Part shown: piece after piece, positions 32,983 through 43,947 of the stretch
How the letters are laid out: every line of letters begins with the position of its first letter
How positions within the stretch are numbered: position 1 is the first letter of the stretch
DNA from: Poecilobothrus nobilitatus
Taxonomy: Eukaryota > Arthropoda > Insecta > Diptera > Dolichopodidae
Assembly (NCBI GenBank): GCA_947095535.1
Contig: OX352772.1
Location: 170,400,613-170,464,612, forward strand
Direction of reading: 5' to 3'
Length of the DNA stretch: 64,000 bases
Translations under genes and position numbers: made by a program
The notes under the pieces: generated by a model
Told to the model about the DNA's origin: nothing
The model's database searches: none
What the model saw: only the letters and a program-made list of their open reading frames with translations

Positions 32983-33856
32983 ATGTCAAAAGCACAAATA
33001 GTATCTGAAATTCATCGTCCAGTTAGACGTAGATTTCGAAGACGAAAAATATCTCAAAGAGGGTTAAATAATACATGGGAAATTGATCTTGTAGATATGT
33101 TGGCCTATCAAAAAGTGAATAATGGATACAAGTTCCTCTTAACTGTTATCGATATATTTTCGAAATATATGCCGAACCGAACAAGTTAAATCAAAGGCAG
33201 CAGATGACGTAGTTAAAAATATAGAAAAGATTTTTAAAAGAGAGAGGAAGTCTCCAAAAAATATTCATTCTGACCAGAGAAAAGAATTTTTCAACAAAAA
33301 ATTCCAAAATTTGATGAAAAGCTATAAAATAAATCACTATCATACTCATTCAGAAATGAAGGCTAGTGTTTGTGAAAGTTTTAACAGAACATTAAAATCA
33401 ATTATGTGGAAACAGTTTAGTTTACAAGGAAATTTTAAATGGATAGAACTTTTACCAAAACTGATTGAAAAATATAATAACACAAAACACAGTACAATTA
33501 AGTTAAAAAACCAAGTTACATCACAAAATGAAAAACAAATTCTTCGTTCAATTTACAATTACCCTAAAATATTTAATAAGGGAAAATTTAATGTTGGTAA
33601 TTTTATTAGAATTGCAAGGTCTAAAGGTACTTTTCAAAAAGGATATGAACCTAACTACTCAACCGAAGTTTTTAAAATAACTTTCAAAAACAAGACAGAC
33701 CCGATTACATATAGTTTAAAAGATTATAAAAATAAATTAGTTCATGGTGGCTTCTATGAACAGGAACTAACTAGTGTCAATAAAGTATATGTAAAATATT
33801 TAGGCTTTGATAATAGTCATAATCAATGGATAAGTAAATATGACATTCTTTCATAA
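32983..33856 (+). pseudogene. int: Polinton integrase with shortened chromodomain, one frameshift
   Basis: ATG at 32983 (MSKAQIVSEIHRPVRRRF). First Asp in TWEIDLVDM, frameshift at about 33175, second Asp in NIHSDQRKEFF (33265), catalytic Glu in ASVCESFNRT (33375). C-terminal SH3-like part SKGTFQKGYEPNYSTEVFKI, then only the second half of a chromodomain (VYVKYLGFDNSHNQWI). So the three catalytic residues persist here, unlike Polinton-B. Same strand as PolB and 115 bp after it; in Polinton-B the gene points the other way. Confidence 0.88.
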
Positions 33857-33857
33857 A

Positions 33858-34115
33858 AAAATTATAATTAGAATTTATGTAAAAAACTTTTTCTTAACTT
33901 TAGAGAACTGTTAAATGCAACAATGTTGTAAAAATGCTAATAAAAAAATAAAAATAGAAAAATATTTACTAATAAAAATAAATAATTTAGGGATAGGTAA
34001 ATAAAAAATAATATTCTTTCATAAAAAAGTATAATTAGAATTTATGTAAAAGATTTTTTCTTAACTTTAGAACACTGTTAAATGCAACAATGTTGTAAAA
34101 AATGCTATTTAAAAA
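33858..34115. repeat. Direct repeat in the integrase 3' spacer
   Basis: ATTATAATTAGAATTTATGT ... TTAAATGCAACAATGTTG occurs at 33860-33935 and 34030-34100 with few changes. No gene in 33857-34335. Confidence 0.7.
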
Positions 34116-34335
34116 AATTATAATTTTATTATAATCAATTAGAATTTATTACATTAATAAACAAGTTACTTTACAACTTTTGGTTTTTAACTAGTTTTTT
34201 TTAAGAATTTTGATTTCTAAACAATGATAATACAATTATTTAGAAGAAAAATTTAGTATAAATAAAGTGGGATCTTTCTTAAGATATATCAATTCAAAGA
34301 AAGAGCTCAACATAATAATACAACAAGAAAGCAAA

Positions 34336-34728
34336 ATGGAAAACACAGCAGAGATTTTTGCCTACGCTTAACAAATAGAGCCAACGCAGGAGTTGGCTCC
34401 AATTGAAAGAAAAAGAATAAGAAGTCAGCAAGAATCGCAGACATCGCAGGCATCAACAACAACATCATTACCATCATCATCAACAACAACCACAACAAGC
34501 AACAACATCAACAATTTCAACAACAACAACAAGAAGAAATCATTCTTCTTCAAGAAGAAGAACCACCAGCTAAAAAAAGCTTCAAAGAAGCTTTTAATAA
34601 GAAAAATATAGAAACTACAAAGAGTTTCTTAAAAACAAAATATATGGAGCAAGAGACTCTATATCATATATTGAATGTAAAGCAAATTAAGACCATTTAT
34701 GCTAGGTCTTTGAGACCCGAAATTTAAT
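34336..34728 (+). pseudogene. Q/N-rich ORF with CAA-triplet tract
   Basis: ATG at 34336 (MENTAEIFAYA), then a TAA after 11 codons, then IEPTQELAPIERKRIRSQQ in the same frame. A tract rich in CAA/CAT/AAC triplets (34440-34560) is open in all three forward frames as Thr/Asn-, Asn/Ile- or Gln-rich peptide. The most protein-like end is in another frame (PAKKSFKEAFNKKNI ... ARSLRPEI, ending near 34728), so a frameshift in the tract is likely. Not found in Polinton-B. Function unknown; perhaps a disordered virion or DNA-binding protein. Confidence 0.45.
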
Positions 34729-35349
34729 TATATTTGTACCTCAAACATATACTGATATTTTTGAGAATTATAATTTTGTAAAAGAAATAAAAGAAAAAGA
34801 ACATTTTGTATATAAAGATAAAAATTTAAATTTAAGTATTGTATTGTAAATTACCAATAAATAATGTAAATTGGTTTGTAGTTATAAGTTTTTATTGTTA
34901 TTAATAAATAAAAATAAAATTTAAAATAAGGTATAAATTTCTTTTATTTAGTTGCTTTATTTTTTCAGATTCAGGTTTATATGTACGTAAATTAATTTTG
35001 AAATTGACAAAATTGATTTATTTAATTTTTTTTTTCATAAAAACACAGGTATTTCATAAAAGAGCCAAGAAAAATTACATCATACATTAAATTTTTGAAC
35101 CGGAATAAAAATCTGTACTTGCTACCTTGTAACATTTTTTTTTGTACAGATTTATATGTATTTCTTTTACTATTTCAAATTTTGACATGATTTATACACC
35201 ATCTAACTAGATTTAAAAATCCAATTTTACATTTCTTTATTTATATATTCTGAAAACTTGAAGTTTGACTGGGTGCTACAGTATATGACGCAGTTCAATT
35301 TTATTGGCAAATCATTTTCAATTCAATTTTGGTAAGATATTTAACTAAA
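34729..35349. other. Spacer without a recognised gene
   Basis: AT-rich. 35160-35340 resembles the sequence upstream of the acidic ORF in Polinton-B (11945-12130), including the start of the integrase 5' end on the - strand (35165-35190), a hint that the integrase once lay here in the opposite direction. Confidence 0.5.
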
Positions 35350-35631
35350 ATGGCAGCTGATTCAACAACATTTCCATTTACTGAAGAAACTGCACTAGTC
35401 AGTATACTAAATGAGGTCCAAGTTAATGATATTACATCTACCGTAGATGAGGAGGAATTAATGGAAACTGAAGAATTAATACCACCGTTTCAAGTCTTAG
35501 ATGAAGATATAGTGGAGCAACAAGTTTGGGAAACAACCAAGATGGAGATCCTGACTATTTTGCGGAACTTTTTAGAAATAATATATAAGAATTTTTGTGT
35601 AAATGTATATGTATCTACTATATATAAGTAA
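35350..35631 (+). pseudogene. Small acidic Polinton ORF, frameshifted end
   Basis: ATG at 35350 (MAADSTTFPFTEETALVS). Collinear with 12135-12377 up to EQQVWE, then one base is lost and the last 20 codons are read in another frame. Acidic composition kept (VDEEELMETEEL). Homologue pair supports a real gene. Confidence 0.6.
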
Positions 35632-35672
35632 TTCATAATAAAAAACAAATTAAATAATATTTAAAAAATTTT

Positions 35673-36208
35673 TCATTTATTAATCTTTTTGTTTAAAACA
35701 TTAGAAATTTTATTTTCTAGTAGTACAGGTATTTCAAAAAACAATCTAGAATAATTGCTACAACGTTGTGTTGGAATATATATTTCTTCGTGCAATTTCA
35801 TAACATGTTTTTCTTGGCACGTTTTTGTATGTTTAATAACATATTCCCGTACATTTGATTCAGCATTTTTATTGTGTATCATTACAGCTTGAAGAAAATC
35901 AATTAAGTTGCGTCAGCTTCCTCTTTGTTAATGTTAAGACATCGACCAATAACCATTCTTAACCCATATTGTAAACATAATTTTGTATTATTTTTTGATT
36001 GTTTCGAGTACCTTTTATAAAATTGCTGATAAAATTTACACCAATCACGATATTTTGAAATAGCTGGCTTTTTTCCAATACAATGAAAAATGCAAGTAGC
36101 TACAAGAGATTCTGTATCAAAACCAACAAGAACTTTTAATGACTGATTTTTGTTGAGAAAATATATATAACTCAACATCAAATTTGTGTTCGAACCTTGA
36201 TCTTCCAT
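35673..36208 (-). pseudogene. Unknown conserved Polinton ORF (183-aa family), frameshifted
   Basis: Homologue of 12470-13021. A 7-base loss at about 35908 splits it into 35903-36208 (MEDQGSNTNLMLSYIYFLN) and 35673-35882. About 85-90% identical to the Polinton-B protein by eye, mostly conservative changes. Confidence 0.7.
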
Positions 36209-36237
36209 TACTACGTTTTAACTAAAGCTTTTTAATA

Positions 36238-36603
36238 TTAATTGTATTGCTTAGGTACACAAGATTGTTTAAAATTTAAATTTCCACATAAGTTGTAAAA
36301 CATATTCATAATCAGATTGTCGTTTTCTATATGATTATCTTTGCTAAATTCATTCAAAAAAGTTTTCATGCTTAAACCAAAACATCTATACCAGCCATAA
36401 ACGCAACAGTATTGTCCACATACATTCGAAAGGACACTCTGTATCTGCCAATTATTAACAACTATACTCTCATTTTTTAAATATTTCAAAATTTCCGGTT
36501 TATCTGGAACTCCACCATACGAATAAAAATATTCTGTGCAACCATGCTTTGGAATATAAAGGGCAAACAAATGTGTTCCTGGATCTTGTCTGTGTTTACA
36601 ATT
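36238..36603 (-). pseudogene. Adenain-like protease, C-terminal part
   Basis: Contains GTHLFALYIPKHG, TEYFYSYGG and SNVCGQYCCVYGWYRCFG. Two key positions differ from the Polinton-B version: the Trp after the catalytic His is Leu, and the Asp in EYFDSYGG is Tyr. The catalytic Cys remains. The N-terminal part is separated by the family-A insertion at 36604-37824. Confidence 0.82.
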
Positions 36604-37824
36604 AACAAGTAAATGTAACAGTAAGTCGATGCAACCGACTTATTAATACCCTACAGCTGAATAATTCGAATTAAATTAAAAATCCATAAGGTTTTTTGGC
36701 AGCTGCTTGAACTCCTTTCCCTTGTCCCTTTTCTGTCTTATTCAACTCGATTTTCAGGAACGTAAAAGAAGCATCCTCTTGGGATATGATTGACATCTTT
36801 GTACAAAATTTTAAGTTGCTATCTTTATTAATTTCGAAGATTGTTAGTCCTTGGGAGGTTTGTGTCAGGTACCCGAATTGCCACTCCAATTCATCGAATC
36901 CATCTCAGGAACATAAAGAAAACATGCCAGAACACCATTGTACTAAATTTAAATGTTCTACTTTTGTTGGTTTTGGAGATACGCTCGTTGCTCTTGTGCT
37001 CGTCCAGAAGTTTCCAAAATACGAACCCATGGTTCAAATTCTTTCAAAAGTCAGTTTCCAATTTTACAGAAAAGGAAACATAACAGAACACCTTTGTACT
37101 AAAAATAAAAGTTCTATTTTTGTTGGTTGTGGAGATATACTCGTTTGCTATACCCATGGACCAATATACGAATCCATGGTTCAAATTCTTTCAAATGTCA
37201 GTTTCCAATTTTATAGAAAAGGAAACATAACAGCACACTCGTACTAAAAATAAAGGTTCTATCTTTGTTGGTTGTGGAGATATACTTGTTTGCTCTGGGG
37301 CTCGTTCGGAAACTTCCAAGATCCGAACCCATGAACCAAATCCTCTCAAATTTTATAGACTTAAGTAAAACATGAAAGAACACCACTCTGCCAAATTTAA
37401 AGGTTATATCTTAGTTGGTTTGGAGATAATCTCGTATGCTCTGGAGCTCGTTCGGAAGCTTCCAAAATCCAAACCCATGGACCAAATCCTCTTAAATTTC
37501 AGAGACATAAATCGAATGGGAAGGAACATCATTGTAAAAAAATTAAAGGTTCTATCTTTGTTGGTTTTGGAGATAATCTCGTTTGCTCCGGAAACATTCG
37601 AAAGCTTCCAGAATCTGAACCCATGAACCGATTTTGTCCAGATTCGAACTTAGCCTTCCTTTCGTAATTAGTAATCTGCTATATAAATTTCATCAAGATA
37701 GCTTTAGCAGTTTTTGAGTTATCGTGCGAACGGGCGGACTGACGGACATCGTTAAATCGACTCAGGAGGTGAGCTTGATTCAGAATATATATACATGTCC
37801 ACATCTAAATCGCTTCCTTTTGGT
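36604..37824. mobile_element. Family-A repeat, short copy (5 minisatellite units)
   Basis: Inserted inside the protease gene. Begins AACAAGTAAATGTAACAG with a hairpin (AAGTCG...CGACTT) and CTTATTAATACCCTACA, ends CGCTTCCTTTTGGT. In between are about 5 tandem units of ~147 bp marked by GGTTGTGGAGATATACTCG-like words at 36969, 37124, 37271, 37418 and 37563. No transposase; a non-autonomous element of unknown class, possibly Helentron-like from its hairpin and minisatellite. Confidence 0.75.
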
Positions 37825-37915
37825 TTCTATTATTTTTGGAATTTTGTCTAAAGCAAAAACTCCCTTAAAATATTTGTATGTAAATTTGTTACATTTTAAA
37901 ACACTAGTTTTTAGT
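37825..37915 (-). pseudogene. Adenain-like protease, N-terminal part
   Basis: Matches 13441-13505 of Polinton-B (CNKFT..YFK.VFALDKIPK on the - strand). It shows that the family-A copy sits inside the protease gene. Confidence 0.7.
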
Positions 37916-38092
37916 TTTTTTTTTTTTTTTACGAGGGTTGGTGGAAAACTCGAAAGTCACCAAGAGGAACTGCACGAGCTTCCTCAGGGTAGTGTTGGAC
38001 TTTAACCGACCAAAACCACCCTCCTTTTAAAACCAAAATTTAGGATGTAACCTTTAATGCAACAAAATAATAGAAAAGAGAACAAAACAAAA

Positions 38093-39865
38093 AACAAGGT
38101 AGAATGTAAACCAACGGTTTTTAAAAGCGCACATTTCCAAAACTCAATACAAACTGTTTAGAAGTGTGACTTACACAAAAATTTGAAAATTTCATGTAAT
38201 AAGAAAAAACTTGAAAATAGGACATTTTTGAGATTTTGAGGGGCCGTAAGTCCGGAATCCTATATAACTAAGAAAAGCTGTTAACACACGTAAAAATATA
38301 TTATTGAAGCTTTAATTTTTATGTCTTGCCGAAGAAAAATTTTTACAGGTGCCTAAGTTACAGGTGTCTAAAAACAGCAAATTTTCAATTTTTCAGGCGT
38401 AATAACTCTTAAAGAGGGGGCGCTCCCAAAAAATTTTCTGAGGAAACTTATACTAATTCTAAAAGTTCTTTCTTGTCTCAAAATTTCAGGTTCCTATCTA
38501 AAGGGGTACCGGAGTTATGAAAAAAGAAATTTCACGCAAAATGTGGTTTTCACATAACGGTAAATTTAAAACGTAAATTACAAAATATTACATAATTTTG
38601 ATATTGTTTTATATAGATAATAAAATTTTCGATCTTCTACCGGTTTTAGATTGCAAAACTATTACGCAAAGCCCGAGATATATACATCTGAAAATGGGGC
38701 TTTTTTACAATTTTGAAGAGCTGCAGCTTTGGAACTCTTTACAACTAAAATAAACCTTTCACACACGTAAAAATATATTATTGTAGCTTTAATTTTCATG
38801 TCTTGCCGAAGCAAAATTTTTACAGGTGCCTAAGTTACAGGTGTCTAAAAATAGCAAATTTTAAATTTTTGAGGCGTAATAACTCTTAAAGCGGGGGCGT
38901 TACCAAAAAATTTCTGAGGAAACTTATACTAATTCTAAAAGTTCTTTCTTGTCTCAAAATTTCAGGTTCCTACCTAAAGGGGTGCCGGAGTTATGAAAGT
39001 AGAAAAATCATGCAAAATGTGGTTTTCACATAACGGTAAATTTAAAACGTAAATTACAAAATATTACATAATTTTGATATTGTTTTATATAGATAATAAA
39101 ATTTTCGATCTTCTACCGGTTTTAGATTGCAAAACTATTACGCAGAGCCCGAGATATATACATCTGAAAATGGGGCTTTTTTACAATTTTGAAGAGCTGC
39201 AACTTTGGAACCCTTTACAACTAAAATAAACCTTTCACACACGTAAAAATATATTATTGTAGCTTTAATTTTTACATCTTGCAGAAGTAAAATGTGTGCA
39301 GGTTCCTAAGTTACAGGTGTTTAAAAATAGCAAATTTTCAATTTTTAAGCCCTAATAGCTCATAAACAGGGGGTGGTCCGAAAAAATTTTCTGAGCAAAC
39401 TTATACTGATTCTAAAAGTTCTTTCTTGCCTCAAAATTTCAAGCTTCTATCTAGAAGCGTGCCGGAGTTATGAAAGTAGAAAAATCATGCAAAATTTAGT
39501 TTTCACATAACGGTAAATTTAAATACTAAATTTAAAAAAATTGTATAATTTTGATATAAATTTACAAAGCTAAAAGAAATACCTGTCGAATGACGTTTTC
39601 AGATTGAAAAAATCTTAATCAGAACATAAGATATATGCATTTAAAAATAGGGCTTTTTCAAAGTTTGAGGGGGTGTAGCTCCGTAATGGGGGGGGCTACA
39701 TGAAAAAGTTGTTCCACAAAATTATTTTTTTTATGAGACCTACCTATGGTTAAAATTTTTTTTCTCTATCTTCAACGGTGTAGAAGTTTTGTAAACAGAC
39801 GGACGGACGGACAGAGTGAAACTAATAAGCACATTTTTTCAAAATTTTTTTGGAAATGTGCTAAA
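38093..39865 (+). mobile_element. Family-B repeat, copy 1
   Basis: Non-coding. Starts AACAAGGTAGAATGTAAACC, ends with a GACGGACGGACGG run (39800) and a hairpin AGCACATTTTTTC...GGAAATGTGCT. Inside are three tandem units of about 477 bp (markers GGCGTAATAACTCTTAAAG at 38395 and 38872, a diverged form at 39352). Each unit contains CCGGAGTTATGAAA and a TTCTTTCTTG block. No ORF; class unknown. Confidence 0.8.
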
Positions 39866-39965
39866 AATAAAAATATACAAAAGCAAGAGAAAAAAAAAAA
39901 AAAAATAAAAGAGAGCATAATTATAAACTAGAAATGAAATTTACGATTGGATTTGATTGCTATTG

Positions 39966-41080
39966 TTATTGGTTATTATACTTGAGCATTAATACATTTC
40001 TAACTGAGTTTTTAAACTTTTTATAAGAGAATCTTTTAATGTCACTTGGAACAGTATTGTACAGCTTGATTGATTGATTAAGTATTGTGGTATTTCCTGC
40101 GTTCATACGTAACTGATTTGCCGTTCTAGTGTTGTAGTTATGAATTTCATTGTTGGCAATTAATTTTGTGTTCGATTTTATATTTTTTATCTGCATATTA
40201 TGTATTTGTAAGATTTGAGCCAAATTTCTACTGTCTTCCACTTTAAGAATTTTATAATGCTGGTGAATTCTATTAGTAGATGTTCTATGATTAAGTTCAT
40301 ACCCATTTTTTATTGCCTTGTTTTGAATTCTTTGTAATTTGTTTAAGTTTTTAGCATATGTGTTTCCCCAGATGGCTAAACCATACGAAATTACACTGTT
40401 AAATAAACTGAAGAAGATAGTTCTTTTTAATTTTAGTGGGACTCGCTTCCCAATTTTCCTAAAAATCCCTGCTATTCTACGCGTTTTCTTAATAAGCTCA
40501 TTTACGTGACAATTCCAATTTAACTTTTCATCAACAACAATACCTAAATATTTATACTGGCTGACTTTTTCAATCTGACAACTGTTATAATGTACAGATA
40601 AGTTTACATTAGCTTCCTTGATCATCATAAATTTTGTTTTGTTCACGTTGACTGATAATTTATGCAGTGACATCCATTCATAAATAGCTTCCATATCCTG
40701 ATTTATTTTTGTTTCCAATATTTCTAGATTATTTTCAGCATATAATATAACTAGGTCATCTGCATACATAAACTGTTTCCCATTTAAACTAAGATTTGAT
40801 AATGTACTCACATAGCAGTTAAATAACGCTGGCCCCAACGAACTACCTTGTATTACGCCATAGTTAATACTTTCGGTACTGCTTATGGTATCCTCGCACT
40901 CTGCATACTGTCTTCTGTCTTTGAAGTAACTAGCAAACCAATTGTATTCTTTACCTCTTATTCCTAATTCAAATAAGATTCTCAACAATATTTTCCTATC
41001 AATCGAATCAAATGCCTTAGTCAGATCAAAGAATACTAAAGCGGTTTTTTTATTATTACATACAGGATTTTGAGTATACG
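39966..41080 (-). pseudogene. LINE-B reverse transcriptase, 5' truncated but long open frame
   Basis: Open for about 340 codons leftward from 40988, with coding extending up to about 41075 (ALVFFDLTKAFDSIDRKILL). Motifs: palm A FFDLTKAFDS, VIQGSSLGPALFN, catalytic MYADDLVILY (40740-40770), WMSLHKLSVNVNKTKFM, YLGIVVDEKLNW, and a thumb to the end (NVLMLKYNNQ). The intact YADD and open frame make this the best-kept RT in the window. 5' endonuclease absent. Probably CR1/Jockey group. Confidence 0.85.
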
Positions 41081-41095
41081 TAAAAAAAATTATAA

Positions 41096-41985
41096 TTAAA
41101 TTAGTATAATTAAAAAAAGAGTGGGGGATAAAACTGATCCTTGAGGGATACCAGCATTTATTTTGAATTTGTCAGATGAATATCCATCGACCAGTACACA
41201 AATCATACGATTCAAAAGGAAATCTGCAATCCATTTTAGAAAGACCCTACCTAGACCTATTGCTTTGCATTTTGCCAATAAAGCATCGTGCCAAACTCGA
41301 TAGAAAGCCTTAGAAATATCAAGAGCCACAACATCCGACTCACCAGAATGATGAAGGCTGATGCTTAGCTTCTCACAAAGGTAAGTCATGAGATCACCGG
41401 TTGAACGACGGGCTCTGAACCCGTATTGACGATCATGAAGCAGACCTTTGTGATCCAGGTATTTCAGAAGTTTTTGGTTCACAATTTTCTCCATTATTTT
41501 GGAGAGGACAGAAGTTATAGCAATAGGGCGGTAGTTGGAGGGATCGTTTTTATTACCTTTTTTGGGAATTGGGAAAACATGTGCAACCTTCCATTGGGTA
41601 GGATGAATACCCGAAGTGAAGGAGAGGTAGAAAAGCTTGCGCAGAGGTTTTAAAATACTGGAGTAGGTATTTTTAAGCACCATGGTGGTTAAACCATCTG
41701 GACCGGCTGACTTATTTGTATCAAGATTTTTCAAGATTTTCATCACCGCCCGCGTCCTAAGGTAAATTTATCCAAAGGAGCAGCCAACTCAGCTGACTGT
41801 GGCAGAAGGTGGTATCTCAGCTGACTGTGGCAGTGTCGAATTAGAAGCGAACTGCTTGCCAAATAAGTTCGCTTTCTCTCTAGAATCTGACACTGTTTTG
41901 TTATTATTATCAACAAGTGGTGGAAAAGAAGACCCTCTAACGTCTTCTTTTAGACTTTTGGCAAATGTTCAAAAAGTTATTTCTA
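41096..41985 (-). pseudogene. LINE-A copy II, pre-RT and RT N-terminal half
   Basis: Open frame 41096-41746 with AGPDGLTTMVL, FPIPKKGNKNDPSNYRPI, YGFRARRSTGDLMTYL, VALDISKAFYRVWH and AGIPQGSVLSPTLFL, after which it stops at the junction with LINE-B. Upstream remnants (LFGKQFASNSTL near 41840) carry a tandem duplication of CAGCTGACTGTGGCAG at 41787-41833. Jockey-like. Confidence 0.8.
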
Positions 41986-41989
41986 AAGT

Positions 41990-42307
41990 GTTCATAACTC
42001 AAACTGAATCAAATCATACACTCTACTTATTTCATTAACGTAGTTCATTAAAAACTACTTTTTTATTTTCTCATTTGTTATAATAACATCAAATTTTTCT
42101 AGCACCTGTCTTAATTCTTTATTAATTTTATTTACTTTATAAATTTTCAAAATTTATAATTTCTTTTGTGGGGAATTTGTAAGTAAACGCTTTTACAAAT
42201 TTTTTACAAGATTCTTTAATTCCGACTAAACAAATGTGTTTTACAAATAAAGTATTTTTATCGTCACAACAAAACTTTACGTCCACAAGTGCACAGGACG
42301 ATGACAT
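41990..42307 (-). pseudogene. Paralogous small Polinton ORF, broken
   Basis: Homologue of 13514-13861, ATG at 42307, with frame breaks near 42150. Confirms that the Polinton-C gene order resumes after LINE-A. Confidence 0.65.
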
Positions 42308-42344
42308 CTTGTTGAATATTCAAATACATGTTTCAATATTATAT

Positions 42345-43520
42345 TTATAGATTTGTGAATATATTTCGATTTTTATCAATTTGTATGCTTGCATCAAATT
42401 CTCCATAAACAATAGCAGTTAGTGTAGATGTAAGTGGTTTTGATAGTTTTACCTCAATCTAACTGTACCCTGGTTTAGTAAATCTTGACATACTTCATTT
42501 CCAGATGCATCTGGAGTTAAATCAAAAGCAAGTATAAAAAACCCATTACTAAAAATAGACTTTGTAATCTGATGACCTTTATCATTGTGGTAAATTCCAG
42601 TTCCTGAAAAAAGTGTACTGTATGTACTCTTGTGCAGGAATTATTTTCAACTGAAAAACTGGTTTCAATTGCTGAATTAGGTATTTGAACACCATTTACG
42701 TTAACACAAATTGTGAAATATCAAAATGTTTAATATTGTATGGGTTTTTTTATCTTTTTCCAGAGTAACCCACAATTTCTGTCATACAAAAAATTATTGT
42801 GTTTGCCAACTGCCCAATAAAGACATTATCAAGTGATATTGACGAGCTGTCATTTGAGTTCTAAAATTTTTTACTTCAACGCGTTTATAATTATATTTAG
42901 CATTGGATTTCCCAAGAACAGCATTGTGTGCTAACAGTACGCTTGATTAATGGCAACATGCCTCATAAGTAGCGTGGTTTCTATAATTTTTAATTGTGAT
43001 TCATCAGAATCGTCTGCAAATAGATAAAAATCTGGTTTTTGAAGTTTTAAAACTATACGAATGTCAACATTATTTATAAGTAGAGTAGGTTGATTAAACA
43101 TATCTACGTGTAGTTTACCCATAAGTTTCACTACACTGCTATTATGATACAATTTTTGGCGCTCTTTTGAACCATTATTATCAGATTTAACTATATTTGC
43201 TTTATCTAAAATCCATCCTGCACATTCTAAATGAGTTGCAGCAGCATCTGTACCATAATTTAATAAAGATTCAATATAAGTTCTATAGTGATAATTTCCA
43301 TCAGATGGTGTTATATTTTTGCTATTTTATTGAACATTACATTGTTTTATTAAAGAATGTAAAATGTTATTAACTACACTTGGTTGTATTGTTATTGTTC
43401 CTTCAGAATTTTTATCATTATTCCATTGCGTTCTATCTTTCTTTAAGATCTGTACTTTTAATCTCAAATATGTAGAAGACAAATCTCTATATGTATAGCC
43501 ATGACCTAGTGAAACAAATT
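42345..43520 (-). pseudogene. mcp: Polinton major capsid protein, heavily broken
   Basis: Collinear with 13899-15137. C-terminal FDLTPDASGNEVCQ near 42510, RNIFTNL ending at 42345, middle LMGKLHVDMFNQPTLLINN (43060-43130), and VSLGHGYTYRDLSSTYLRL (43440-43520) in an open frame at 43327-43668. The N-terminus is missing: an internal deletion joins this gene to the end of the pVI/pX-like gene in one frame. Confidence 0.82.
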
Positions 43521-43913
43521 GACGTTTTGACGTAAAATTGTTTAAATTTTTAGTGAATGGTCTTTTTATAGCTTTTCGTTTTCTTATACCAGAACCGTAC
43601 ATTTCATTCAGTTTTCGTACGACACGACGTTGTACATTTTTAACAACCTCTTTACTACGATCTTGCATAACTTATTTTACATTTGCACCAGATGCAATAT
43701 CAGATAAATTATTAATACCAGAGTTAATAACCTCTTTTTTCAAAATATCAGCGCCTGAAGTAAATAATGGTTTCAAATATCTAAAAAGTCCCCGAAAAAG
43801 CTTCCCAATCCACGGCCTCTTTGAAAAGGTATGGTTGAATGTAATAAAAGGCCGATATCATCAAGTCCTCTACCAGATTGAATTAAATAATACTTATAGT
43901 ATACCCTCTCCAT
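43521..43913 (-). pseudogene. pVI/pX-like basic virion protein, fused to capsid frame
   Basis: ATG at 43913 in a good frame (unlike Polinton-B). It keeps both QxGRG words, then a one-base loss in the GGGG tract near 43793 shifts the frame, and a stop lies at 43671-43673 before MQDRSKEVVKNVQRR. The basic segment GSGIRKRKAIKRP follows, then the major capsid frame begins directly after TSKRQ (about 43522). Confidence 0.65.
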
Positions 43914-43947
43914 AATGAATAAAATAAAATAATATATAGTTTTGTAA

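Larger units (their letters stand above)
37916..41985 (-). mobile_element. LINE-A copy II, interrupted by family B and LINE-B
   Basis: The 3' end is at 37916-38060 (CAAAACCACC region and a poly-A tail, read as a T run at 37918-37930) and the 5' part at 41096-41985. Both resemble LINE-A copy I. Family B (38093-39865) and LINE-B (39966-41080) lie between. It separates the protease from the next Polinton gene. Confidence 0.65.

Noticed and set aside
34307..34498. Antisense Leu/Met-rich ORF
   Set aside because: It is the complement of the CAA/CAT triplet tract; low complexity.
36786..37247. 153-codon ORF in family A (and its twin at 58489-58950)
   Set aside because: It runs through the ~147-bp minisatellite, has no recognisable domain, and changes between copies look as common at coding as at silent positions. 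Reported only as a finding to test.
41799..42038. 79-codon + strand ORF
   Set aside because: Antisense to the LINE-A 5' coding remnant and crosses its border into Polinton sequence.
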